From Vandiemenella viatica (lineage: Eukaryota; Arthropoda; Insecta; Orthoptera; Morabidae), in NCBI GenBank assembly GCA_031002005.1, contig JARYHS010008074.1:7882924-7946923 (forward strand): a DNA stretch of 64,000 nt, in the 5' to 3' direction. Numbering within the stretch: the stretch's first letter is position 1; the number at the start of each line of letters is the position of its first letter. Positions 10,317 through 20,569 of this stretch are shown piece after piece. The position numbers and the translations under genes are program-made. Below the pieces are notes generated by a model, which had not been told where the DNA came from, did no database searches, and saw only the letters and a program-made list of their open reading frames with translations.

Positions 10317-11787
10317 GTGAGTAGAATTTTAATTATTATTATACTGACCCTTATCGTTTTAACCCAATATGCTACTTTCAGAAATCCATGCCATTTCCAT
10401 GCCTCACATTTGGCCAAACTAATTTCTCACATTCTGTTTCTTCAGTCTTGCCTCTCTGTAAATATTCTGCCAAATGATTTAACTATTAAACTTCCAGTTT
10501 CTGGCTACCATCCAAAAACTCACCCATCACTTCACGCTTTCCGTTTCACACAATCCCTTTCTCTCACCCAGCTGGTTCTTCAACAGTATATTCACATGGC
10601 ATATCAACATTCCTCTCAACTTGTCTCACTCCACAAAATCCTCTGCCTTTCATTCCCTCACCTCATTCATTATATGCAACAGATCCTGTCAGAATGCAGA
10701 CAGTTGCAGGCCCAACATGCACAAAAACATCTTCAAAAGCTTTCAGCTCTTCTTAGGAGCTATTTATCTCTAGGCCTGTCCCTCCCCTATCAACATTCCA
10801 CTGCTGTAAATCACACACCAACTCCACCCCTAGTTGCAAAGACTCCATGCTTGGCTCACCTCCTCAACCTACCCCATCCAAACCCTTTACCACCTGCTCG
10901 AAAACCCCCCGCCTCGCCTCCAGTTAAACCTAAACAGTCAGTGATTAATCTGTCCTCCACCCCCCTGACTGAACCTCAAATATCGGTCTTATCCCAAGGA
11001 CTCACTTTTTCTCCGACCCCCAAGTTCGACCATGCTGCTTTGGTCCAGGACTCATTGGCGTTCTGCCGCTCTATTCTCTGGCGGTACCATTTTACCATCA
11101 CAGGAGAACACACCAGTCGACAGAGCGAGATTGAGCCCAGTCTACAATGTCAGTTTAAATCATCTTCTCTGGATCCTCCCCGGCTCCCACAAAACCATCC
11201 CCTTATTCTATTCCAGGAATTCCTCACATCCTCTCTTTCCTCACCTTCTTTCCTAAACTCCATCCCGCAGTCTAAAAACCTCAGCAATATGGAAACTCGA
11301 GCTATGAGAGAGCTATCCAAAAACCAGAACATCATCATCCTCCCTGCCCACAAAGGCTCTACCACAGTAGTGATGGACCGCAATGACTATGTGGCTGAGG
11401 CCCTAAGGCAACTGTCCGACACTAACACCTACCATCCACAAGCTGCAGATCCCACTACCTATCTCCAACCCTTTGTCAAAAATCTTCCCTCCTACGTGAA
11501 AGACACTCCACATTTCCTTGAAGGCCTATCAACAATCCACACACCTCTACCTCCAGATTCCTTCCTTGTCGCAATTGATGTAACTTCCCTTTATACCAAC
11601 ATTCCACATAGTCAGGGCCTCAGTGCCCTAGAATACTACCTAGACCTACGACCGCCACATAGCCTGCCTAGTATATACTTCATTTCAACCTTGGCCCATT
11701 TAGTTCTCACCAAAAATTTCTTTACCTTTAATTCTGTAGTATATCACCGCCATGGGCACCCACATGGCCCCATCCTATGCCAACTTA
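10317..11787 (+). pseudogene. Penelope-like element reverse transcriptase, copy B, N-terminal part
   Basis: A long frame carries PLE landmarks in order: INLSSTPLTEPQISVLSQGL (about codon 205-225), ILPAHKGSTTVVMDRNDYV (RT finger region), LPSYVKDTPHFLEGL, the PLE-specific IDVTSLYTNIPH catalytic-aspartate motif, and FFTFNSVVYH. A one-base frameshift near 11750 then moves the HGTxMGTxMAPSYANL block (MGTHMAPSYANL) into another frame. The frame is broken at 11788 by a Helitron and resumes at 13281. PLE RTs are related to telomerase and prime at DNA ends; a C-terminal GIY-YIG nuclease is not seen on this copy. The start codon is uncertain (first residues follow a GTG). Confidence 0.85.
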
Positions 11788-12336
11788 CTAGCTTCGAGCC
11801 CGTCAAAAATGACGGTTTGAATGCAATGTCCTGGCAGTTCATTTTTTTTAGTTGGTTAATTATATGGAATTGTTATTACATAATGCTAATGGCCTGGATT
11901 TTGTAATGTTCTATATATTTCATTTGCAGTTCACATAGCGATACAGTAGTAAATTCTACTGAATTATTGACGATGGAAGTATAGAACCAATAAAACTGAA
12001 AACAAATTAGGAATCCCACAAAAACTTTTGGTGTCAATGTAATATCAGTTTTATTCCTGGTCCGGGCACAATTCAGCATGATAAATATGAAACTTCTTTC
12101 CCCCGTAATAAATAATACTTCCAGTAACATGGCGCTTATGAAAACAGTTTAAATGGTTTGTAAAACTCATAGCAGAGCGAATTATGCTGTAACAAAATGT
12201 GTCAGTTGCGAGTCTGGTCAACTTAGCCCCAATCTACATTAACATTGCATTCGAAAATCGTAGCTTTTATTACTCTCATATGAAAAACGACAGGCAGCAC
12301 GTATGGTGGTAGTCTGAATTTATTGTGTAAAAGATT

Positions 12337-12690
12337 GCATGAAAAAGCGAATATCGACCATTTTTAATGAAATCATCGTGATATGAGTACCATACTGTGG
12401 TTAGATTATCGGAGTATATGATTTATTTAAATAAATACATTTTACTTTAATGACGGAAAGTATAATATCAAAAACAGATAACGGTAATTTATCTCGGTGA
12501 TACATTTCATGATTCGTAAATGTGGTGTAAACTTTTTTCGAGTTTTTAATGAACTTCATTGTTTATCATCTGCCAAAAACATTCTTAGGTTATGTTTTAA
12601 CCTCGTTCTTACAACTGGTACAGATAAAATAACATAAACATGGAATACTCTTCTCCTTGCATTAATTTTTGCATCTAGTTGTCATAAATA
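12337..12690. repeat. Internal duplication in Helitron 2, left unit
   Basis: Resembles 12843-13170 at roughly 75-80% by eye. Shared strings include TGAGTACC, GGTTAGATTATC, TATTTAAATAAAT, AACTTCATTGT and ATTCTTAGGTTATG. Confidence 0.75.
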
Positions 12691-12842
12691 AACAAGCAAC
12701 ATGTAAATTTAAACGAACGTACCAACTGTAACTTAGTAACAGAGCTTAGTAACGTATGATTGCCTCGCATTAATTTTCTATCTCTGCACGCCGCTATTTG
12801 GCTGCAAGAATATCTTTGTTGAATTGCGAATTATAAATTGAA

Positions 12843-13170
12843 ATCATTTTTAATTATATCTTTCGTGATTTGAGTACCTTATTCTGGTTAGATTATCAGA
12901 ATATTTGGTTATATTTTATTTAAATAAATGCATTTTTATAATTTTGAAAACGGATAACTGTTATTTATTTGACTGATACATTGCGCGATTACGTATGTTT
13001 CTCTTAGTTTTTAATAAACTTCATTGTGTCTTATCGTCTGCCAAAAAAATTCTTAGGTTATGGTTTAACTTAGTCCTCATAACAGATACAGATAAAATAG
13101 CGTAAATATTGAATCTTCTTCTCCTTATATGAATTTCTGCGTCTAGCTGTAAATAAACGAAAAGCAAGAT
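12843..13170. repeat. Internal duplication in Helitron 2, right unit
   Basis: Second unit of the duplication, offset about 500 bp from the first. Confidence 0.75.
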
Positions 13171-13280
13171 GGTCGTACGAATGTAATATGGTGGTTGATG
13201 ATTGGCCGTTCTCTAGCCAATAGGAGTAACAGCTATAGACGACGCACGCAGACGCCACGTTAGCGTTTTATATAATAGGA

Positions 13281-13940
13281 TTCCTTGGTCGTCAGGAGGA
13301 ACGTTTCCTGAACAACTCTCCCTTTAAACCCACTGTGTGGTTCAGATACATAGATGACATATTTATGATCTGGACCCACAGCGAAAACCACCACCTTAAA
13401 TTCCTCCACTCCCTTAACAATAGCAACAGTTCCATCAATTTCACCTGGACTTACTCCCGCTCACACATCACATTCCTCGATGTTGACATCACACTCACTC
13501 ACGGTGTCCTTCATACCGCAGTCCACATCAAACCCACTAATTTACAGCAGTATCTACACTTTGATAGCTGCCATCCATTCCATACCAAACGTTCCCTCCC
13601 ATACAGTCTTGCCATTCATGGAAGTCGCATTTGCTCTGATGCTCATTCTCTCCATCAATACTCACAAAATCTATGCCAAGCCCTTATTTCCCATTGTTAC
13701 CCCAGGGATCTTGTACATAAACAGATCTCCCGCGCGATCAACCACCCTCCACGTAACCACTCTCACTTGTCTCCTATAAAAACCAACCCTTTGTCACTCA
13801 GCTCTCTCCTGGCCTCGAGTCCATCAACCATATCTTGCGACAGGGGTATGACTTCCTTCACTCATTTCCGGAAATGCGTACTCTCCTACCCAAAATTCTA
13901 CCTCTCATTGCATCCGTCTACTCGGTATGTGGTGGGTTAA
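13281..13940 (+). pseudogene. Penelope-like element reverse transcriptase, copy B, C-terminal part
   Basis: Continues the frame after Helitron 2: LGRQEERFLNNSPFKP, then the catalytic box FRYIDDIFMIWTH, ITFLDVDITL, and a thumb region with QQYLHFDSCHPFHTKRS. It runs open to 13938 and then fades into the 41-bp repeat at 13924. The two catalytic aspartates of YIDD are intact. No GIY-YIG domain follows in this copy; the next element starts at 13966. Confidence 0.85.
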
Positions 13941-13964
13941 TTTCCCTTTCTTTTCTTATTTATA
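13924..13964 (+). repeat. 41-bp direct repeat flanking PLE copy B (right)
   Basis: Identical to 9609-9649. The similarity stops abruptly at 13965, where a second PLE begins. Confidence 0.7.
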
Positions 13965-13965
13965 C

Positions 13966-14851
13966 ACCATATATCCCAACATACGTTTTACCATGGAAAT
14001 TGAGAAAGATGGCATGCTGCCATTCCTGGACGTACTAATTAAACGTAAGCCAGATGGTACTTTGGCGCATAGCGTTTACAGGAAACTCACACACACAGAT
14101 CTGTATTTGGGGGCTACCAGTTTTCATCACCCAGCTCAGCGAAAAACTGTTTTGACAACACTGGTCCACCGTGCGTGAACCATTTCTGACAGTAATAGCT
14201 TACGTGAAGAACTAAGGCACCTACGGAAAGTTTTCAGACAGAATGGTTATTCCGAAGAATATATTAAACAGGCCTTTCTCCCCCAGAATCCGAAACTAAC
14301 ACCTGAACAAGAGTCTCCAAAAACCGTCGCTGTGTTGCCTTATGCCGGGAATACTTCTGGAAAAATCGGAAGAATCTTAGCACGATATGGCGTAAGGAGT
14401 ATCTTCCGTCCACCTATGAAGATACGTGATATGTTACGCACGGTGAAAGACAACCTTGGCCTTCGAGTTCCGGGAGTCTATTCGATCCCTTGTGAATGCG
14501 GCAAAGTATACATCGGACAAACTAGTAAGAACTATCGAGGAACGCCACAATGAGCACCAAAGATATCTGCTGTTACTACAACTGGACAAGTCCGCATTAG
14601 CAGAACATGCTATAGAAAATTTTCACAGCATCAACTTTGACAATACTGAAGTTCTGGCTAAGATATCGTATTTCTGGGACTCAGTGATAAGAGAATCGCT
14701 GGAGATTCGATTAAGTGACAACAGCATTAACAGAGATTGGGGTCTGTTCCTGAGCGAGGCTTGGGAGCCAGTCGTAAAAGACCTAAAACCTCAACGTGTT
14801 AGACACAACCTTCCGAGCAGACGCCGCCATGACACGTCGACCAATGGGAGA
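13966..14851 (+). pseudogene. Second Penelope-like element, C-terminal part with GIY-YIG endonuclease
   Basis: The frame begins mid-protein (IRFTMEIEKDGMLPFLDVLI), an RT C-terminal block, so the element is 5' truncated. It continues through HSVYRKLTHTDLYL and LPYAGNTSGKIGRIL to the nuclease motif VYSIPCECGKVYIGQTSKN, in which GVY and YIGQT stand for the GIY-YIG core. After a one-base frameshift near 14530 come EERHNEHQRY and SALAEHAIENFHSI, the rest of the domain. An in-frame TGA at 14176-14178 (probably from CGA) is a second break. GIY-YIG cuts target DNA for integration. Confidence 0.9.
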
Positions 14852-14900
14852 TAAGTCGTTCGTGATGGGTCAGTTCCAGAGCCCTCGTGTAATGCCGCCG

Positions 14901-14925
14901 GTTAAGCACTTGGATGGGTGACCGC
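14901..14925 (+). repeat. 5S rRNA-like box inside the PLE 3' region
   Basis: ACTTGGATGGGTGACCGC matches the internal-control C-box segment of 5S rRNA as I remember it, preceded by GTTAAGC. A partial echo, TTGGATGGGTGATCAC, is at 14965-14980. Too short for a 5S gene. Confidence 0.45.
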
Positions 14926-15140
14926 ACATGCCAACTGTTAAGGCAACATTATGCGTGGTTTTTATTGGATGGGTGATCACTCAAGATACTGCCAAGGATC
15001 TACTAAATGCCATCCAGTTGCTGAGCTACGGGATGCAGCCACGAGATGCAGAGATGCAACCAAACCGGTTTGACCCCGTCTATGGCCGTGTGCACCGCCG
15101 ACCAATCAGAGAGCAGCATGAAGCTTCCCTTGGCAACAGG

Positions 15141-15305
15141 CTATTTATAGGAGCCAGGACTCGCTCGCAAGTCAGTCAGTGTCTTGTCCTTGTATGTAAG
15201 AGTTAACCTGATGAAGGCAACGATGGCAGTTACCGAAACGTTGTTAAGAGAAAAAGAACTAAATAAATCAATTAACCGGCAGAAAACCCGAGAGTTATTT
15301 ATTTC
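15141..15305 (+). promoter_or_regulatory. PLE terminal repeat: TATA-like box plus hammerhead-like motif
   Basis: CTATTTATAG at 15141-15150 lies about 60 bases before CTGATGA (15208-15214), a stem GGCAAC/GTTACC with one mismatch, and GAAACGTTG (15234-15242). CUGAUGA and GAAAC are the canonical hammerhead core. It follows the GIY-YIG ORF, as a downstream PLE terminal repeat should. Confidence 0.6.
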
Positions 15306-15317
15306 AACAATACGCCG

Positions 15318-18180
15318 GGAAAAACTAAAATGTCATACCATATATACTATTTTATCAGTCATTCTTAGTTACCAAATTCCAACAAAAGAATTCTTTCACA
15401 GAGTAAAATGGGTTCTGAAGCAGAAACTCTTTCAGTTTGGACTTAAAGTAGTTGGGTTTTTGTAGATAATATTTAATTTCTGTTGGTAAGGCATTGAATA
15501 AGGAAGCTCCAGTAAATGTTAACCCTTTCTGTACAATTGTGAATATTATATTTATTCCTAGTATTATGGCTATGGCATTAAGATTGAAGTGTTCAGGATT
15601 TTCCACTACAAATGATAGTACAGAGTATACATACTGTGCTGGCATTGTTAGTACACCCAGGTTTTTAAATAGATTTCTGCACGACGTCTGTGGGCTTGCT
15701 CCACAAATAGTTCCTATAGCACGCTTTTGGAATTTAAATACCCTCTGTGCTTGTGACGAGTTTCCCCAGAATGAGATGCGATACGTGAGCAGGGAATGAA
15801 AATATGCAAAATATACTAACTTTCTGGTTTCTATATTAGCTATTCTAGATATTACACTTAGTGAAAATGTTGCCGAATTCAGTTTTTTAAGAAGTTGTTG
15901 AATACGTTGTTTCCAGTTCAATTTGGTATCTATATATACACCCAGGAATTTTGTGAAACTGCTTTCACTGATTGCTTTTCCTTCTGATATCACATTATAG
16001 CTGTCCATTGTTTTATTTTTTGTAACAAACTGAAGTAACTGTGTCTTTTCTATATTAAGTATTAGTTTGTTGGCATTAAACCACCCGTTAATTTTCTTTA
16101 TAGCATCATTTGCTGTGTTTTCAAGGTTTTGTGCTGATGGGTCTTTCAACGATATGCTAGTATCATCTGCAAAGAGCCCCACGTATTCATTATCACCTAG
16201 TATATGTGGAAGATCATTTGTATAGTTTAAGAACAGCAGAGGACCTAGAATTGAACCCTGAGGCACACCACATTTAACTATACCCCATTCTGAGTTTATA
16301 ACATCTCCTGTATTAGCATCTTTCAGTGATACACATTGCTTTCTATTTTCCAGGTATGATTTAAACCAATGTCCTGGCTTACCATTAACTCCATAGTGGT
16401 CTAATTTACCTAGTAGAATCTCATGATCAACACAGTCAAAAGCCTTAGCAAGATCACAGAATATACCTAGGGAATTTAGTTTTTTATGCATTGATTCCAG
16501 TATGTTGTTTACAAAAGCAAAAATTGCTGAATCTGTTGAAACACCTTGCCTAAACCGAAACTATGCTTTACTGTGTAGGTCATTCTCTTGTAGATGTGCA
16601 TACACCCTTCTGTACATAGATTTTTCAAAGATTTTTGAAAATGCTGGTAGAAGTGATATTGGTCTGTAATTCTCAATCTTTGAGGTGTCACCCTTTTTAT
16701 AAAGCGGTTTGATTATTGACTTCTTGAGTGAGTCAGGGAAGATACCTTCTTCGAAAGAACTATTGCAAATATGACTAATAACTCTACTAATGCTGGTGTT
16801 ACATTGTTTCACTACATGGGTTGAAACCTCAGCATAACCAAATGACTTTTTATTTTTGAGGGATTTAATAATTTTTTCAATTTCATTTTGACTGGTGGGA
16901 AATAGAGACATAGGTGCTGTTTTTGGTGACAAGGATTTAAGTATTGCTATAGCATCCATATTCCCAATATATTTTTCCTTTTATTATTTCAGCAACTGTT
17001 AAGAAGTAGTTATTGAAAGTACTTCCTACATAAGAGGGGTCATTTACAAGTTTATCATTAATGCTTATAGATATAGGTTTATGTTTAAGGGATGATACAG
17101 TTGTTTCTCTTTTAATAATGTTCCAAGCGCTTTTTATCTTATTATTTGAACTACTGATCTCATCATTTATGGCCAAACGTTTAGCTTCTTTTATTACTTT
17201 GGTTAAAATTCTACAGTAAGTTTTGTAATGTTGTCTGAGAAGCATATTATCAGTATTCCTAACTTTTACATACAATTCCCTTTTATGTCTGCAAGATGTT
17301 TTAATACCAACTGTAACCCAATTTTTGTTTAGTTGTTTTTGACCAATTGGAGCTAGTTTTGTATGGAGACACCTTTCGTAAATTTCCAAAAACCTTTGGT
17401 GAAAGTAATTGAATTTATTGTTTACCCCTTTTAATTTATAAACAGTGCTCCAGTCCTCATTGAGAAGTTCATCATTTAATGTTTTTATTGAATTGTTCTT
17501 TAATGGCCTAACTCTGACAAATCCTTTCTTTTTGTTATTTTCATTTCCCACAACATCTAAAGTAATTATTTGAGCATTATGGTCTGACAAACCATTTTCC
17601 ATTGGAACTGTTCCATATGTTTCTAATTTATTGTGATCTACAAAAATGTTATCAATTATGGTACTACTATCTTTTTGTGTTCTAGTTGGGAAATCTACAG
17701 TTTGATAGAGATTGAATGATCTAAGCATTCCTAGAAGATAATCTGTCTGGTTACATTCTACAGCAAAATTTATGTTGAAGTCTCCACAGAGGATAATTTC
17801 CGTTTTAGTTGTGATAAATTTATTAGAACCGTTTCAAGTTTATTACAAAATTTACTCCTGTGGGAGCCCTATAAACTGTCAGCACTATAAGATATTTGTT
17901 TTCTAATTCTAACTGTATTGCACAACATTCAAAATCTTGTTCTATACAGTATTTACTTACATCTAATGATATTGTCTCAATATTTTCTCTAACATATATT
18001 GCTGCACCTCCCATTCTCATTTCTGACCTGCAATAACATGAAGCTAATCTATATCCAGTAAAAGGGAGGAGACATATTTCAGAATTCAGATGATGTTCTG
18101 TCAGACATACGAAATTTATGTTAAGATTCAATAAAAGTATTTACTCTAAGAAAAATTGAGGTGTAGAATTCTGTACTATG
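15318..18180 (-). pseudogene. CR1-group LINE, copy 1 (endonuclease and reverse transcriptase)
   Basis: Read on the minus strand from 18131. The apurinic-type endonuclease has FVCLTEHHL, GGAAIYVREN, SKYCIEQDFECC and YRAPTG, and later VDFPTRTQKDSSTIIDNIFV and GLSDHNAQI (about 17700-17560). RT follows: KPLYKKGDTSKIENYRPIS, LAKAFDCVDHEILLGKL, CGVPQGSILGPLLFL and FADDTSI, then the C-terminal region to a stop at 15355. Breaks lie near 17820-17730, 16950 and 16500-16560. The RT catalytic FADD is intact. The family is the same as the copy at 47262-49595. The 5' part before the endonuclease is missing. Confidence 0.85.
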
Positions 18181-18218
18181 TGAAATATATCAATAACAAT
18201 TTGTATTTACTGCCATAT

Positions 18219-19482
18219 ATACGAGGCTGAATTGATAAGTTCATGATTTTTAAATGCAAAAAAAAAAAAAAACCATGTTTCTCAACATACTCTCCTCTCA
18301 ATACATTTAGCTATATTCTCTCCCATTACTCATTCCAAAACTTACAGATTTTTCAAAATCTGTAAAACACATGTCTGTTTCTGCCACAATGTTTTCATTG
18401 GACGTGAATTTCTTTCCACTGAGCTAATTCTTGAGGTTTCTGAAGAGAGAGAAGTCGCTTGTGGCCAAATTGGGAGAATAGGAGGATGGGGTAGTAGTTC
18501 ATAGTGTAATTCTACAAATTCAGGCGTTGCAGTTCCTTACTTGTTTGCAAGCATATTGTCTGGTGAAACAGAATCTTTTTCTTTAACAAATATTATCGTT
18601 TCTTCAACAATTTCAGGTGAAATCAATCCAGTAATGTGGCATAATATGAATCTTTGATCATTTTACTCGTTTCTAGATAATCGATGAAGAACATTCCTTC
18701 CGAATCCCAGAAAATGGTCGCCATGACTCTTCCTACCGATTGAACTGTTTTTGCCTTCTTTGGTGGACTTTTGTCACGGGAAATTCACTGTTTGGAATGT
18801 AGTTTGATCTTGGGTTGAAAGTAGTGGATTCGTGTTTCATCAATTGTGCTATAACACTGCAAAAACTCATTTGGATTACACTTGAACGTGTTCAAACAAA
18901 CTTGTGAAGTGGCCACACAGTTCCGCTTGTTGTAAACAGTCACCAGTCGCAGCACCCATCTTGCTGAGGGCTTTCTCATACACAAATTTTCACGCAAAAT
19001 ACTATTAACCCTTTCACTTGAGACATGTACAATCTCTCCTGTGTCCCAGATTTTCACTCGTCGATCTTCCAGCACGATACCATAAATTGTGTTCACCATT
19101 TCTTCAGTTGTGACCTCAACTGGTCAACCCGAGTGCTTGGTATCATTCGTGCTCTAACGGCTGCAACAAAATTCTTTAAACCACTTGTGTACCACACCAT
19201 GCAATGGAGCAGAGTCCCCATATTACTTTCTCAGCTTTTCTTCCGTTTCCTTAATTATTTTCCCACACAATAATTAGTGCTTTACCAGTACTTAAAATTC
19301 CCCTTTCTCCATTTTCAACAAGCAACACTCCACATGCCTTGAGAGACACTCTGACAAATGTTGTAATAATAAATGATGATTCCAGTGAGAATGGATGTAC
19401 GGCTTTAGAGTATCTAGCAACCTGTGAATCGTGCACCAACTGTTGTCAAAGTCTTGGACTTAACCAATTCACCCTCGTATAT
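18219..19482 (-). mobile_element. mariner transposon (D34D) with both terminal inverted repeats
   Basis: The two ends read TACGAGGCTGAATTGATAAG (left) and, on the minus strand, TACGAGGGTGAATTGGTTAAG (right), about 26-30 bp inverted repeats bounded by TA. The size of ~1.26 kb is normal for mariner. Confidence 0.9.
18240..19312 (-). pseudogene. mariner transposase, inactive
   Basis: The minus-strand frame starts MEKGEF near 19312 and runs through EEKLRK and KWFKEF (helix-turn-helix region). Then EEMVNTIYGIVLED, LRENLCMRKPSARWVLRL, STIDETRIHYFQP (first catalytic D), ATIFWDSEGMFFIDYLE and VSPDNMLAN (second D). SPNLATSDF supplies the third D, 34 residues after the second, then EYVEK near the C-terminus. 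Several stops (in the N-terminal region, after YYATLLD and before the third D) and a frameshift make it inactive. It would cut and paste its own TIRs. Confidence 0.9.
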
Positions 19483-19485
19483 AAA

Positions 19486-19690
19486 GTGTGGTGGGTGAGT
19501 AACAACCCTCAGAATTGTCATTGAGCAGGACATGGGTTCAAGTCCCATTGTGGATATCCAGATTTCTGTTTTCCATAGTTTCCTGAAATCATTCCAGGTG
19601 TATACCAGATGGTTCATTCAAAAGGCTGTAGCCAAATTCCTTGCCATTCTTCATCACCACCAATTAATTCCCATCTTGAATGACATGGAT
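19486..19690 (+). mobile_element. Diverged SINE, family 1
   Basis: Resembles the clean SINE at 30084: GGTTCAAGTCCC stands for the B box, followed by ATCCAGATTTCTGTTTTCCAT and AAAAGGCTGTAGCCAAATTCC. Abuts the mariner right end. Confidence 0.7.
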
Positions 19691-19842
19691 GGTGGTGGTA
19701 TATTTTGTGTTAATTCTAATTCACTAAAAAAATTGTTTAGAGTTTTAGATCAAGTTCATTATTAATTTTATAATTTTTCTTTCAAATGGTGTATAAGAAT
19801 CAAACATGAAGAAAACTTTATTTGAAAAACATAGTGGATCCT

Positions 19843-19843
<1 letters not shown>

Positions 19844-19898
<55 letters not shown>
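19844..19898. repeat. Poly-A tract, 55 bases
   Basis: Uninterrupted A run; length in the assembly may be unreliable. Confidence 0.95.
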
Positions 19899-19902
<4 letters not shown>

Positions 19903-20528
19903 AAAACAGTTATTTTACTGCATATTTACTACTAGTAGTCACCTGCAACTTATTCTGTTTGAAAGTATGTTGTGGTATAAAAGTTTTTGTTATTGTTCAA
20001 GGTACGACCAGCAGAAAAATTTCTCCATTTGGGATGAAAATATGGTTAACTGCTTTCTAGTCTTTTACTCTTCAGAGAAAAGTGTACCTCAAAGCCAGGA
20101 AATAAGTAACAAAGCTGTAACGTGTGTCAAAATTACTATTATGCACATTACTCACTCAGCGGCAATAAATGTCGTGAGCCGATTCTGACGTCACTATAGT
20201 TAGAATTTGGCATGGCCTGCCTCCTTCTGCACACAAAATCCACTATGTGCCATGGATTATTAATAGTCATTCTCGTCCAGATGAAATTTCAACCTAACCA
20301 CAACCTCCATTAAAGTGGGCACTTTTTCAAATTTTGATTTTTTACACATTTATGACACATGTTAAGTTTTAGTTGTCATTCTGGTTCAGCTTGCATTTCA
20401 ACCAAGCCACCAACTCCGCTATAAAATCAAGGCTTCTATCAATAGCACATTAATATGTGTGAGTGGAGACTTTCCCGTATCGATGCAACAAAACTTTCGC
20501 AGGTGTCCAGCCGGATGGTGGGGTAAAA
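19899..20528. other. Non-coding, with a short duplication
   Basis: GTCATTCTCGTCCAGATGAA at about 20268 and GTCATTCTGGTTCAGCTTGC at about 20376 begin two ~45-bp blocks that also share ATTTCAACC and CAACTCC-like ends, spaced ~108 bp. No gene. Confidence 0.5.
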
Positions 20529-20568
20529 ACACGACGTTTTGACAGCTGACTCTGCTGTCTTCATCAGG
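20529..20568 (-). repeat. PLE terminal motif (hammerhead-like), minus strand
   Basis: On the minus strand CTGATGA is followed by an ideal stem GACAGC/GCTGTC and then AAAACGTCG in place of GAAAC. The missing G argues against self-cleavage; family origin is still likely. Confidence 0.55.
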
Positions 20569-20569
20569 T

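Larger units (their letters stand above)
11788..13280 (-). mobile_element. Helitron 2, non-autonomous
   Basis: On the minus strand it starts TCCTATTATATAAAACGC after host A. It ends with a 6-bp stem, 4-base loop hairpin (11800-11815), eight bases and GAAGCTAG, then host T. Removing 11788-13280 joins ...AACTTA to TTCCTTGG in frame to give ANL-FLGRQEERFL, the expected PLE RT sequence, so both boundaries are fixed. It holds no helicase or Rep frame. Its last eight bases match Helitron 1. Confidence 0.9.

Noticed and set aside
14881..14990. 5S rRNA gene
   Set aside because: Only a C-box-like segment is present; the 5' and 3' halves that must pair are absent.
19806..20060. Lysine-rich small frame
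   Set aside because: It is a translated poly-A run with random flanks.
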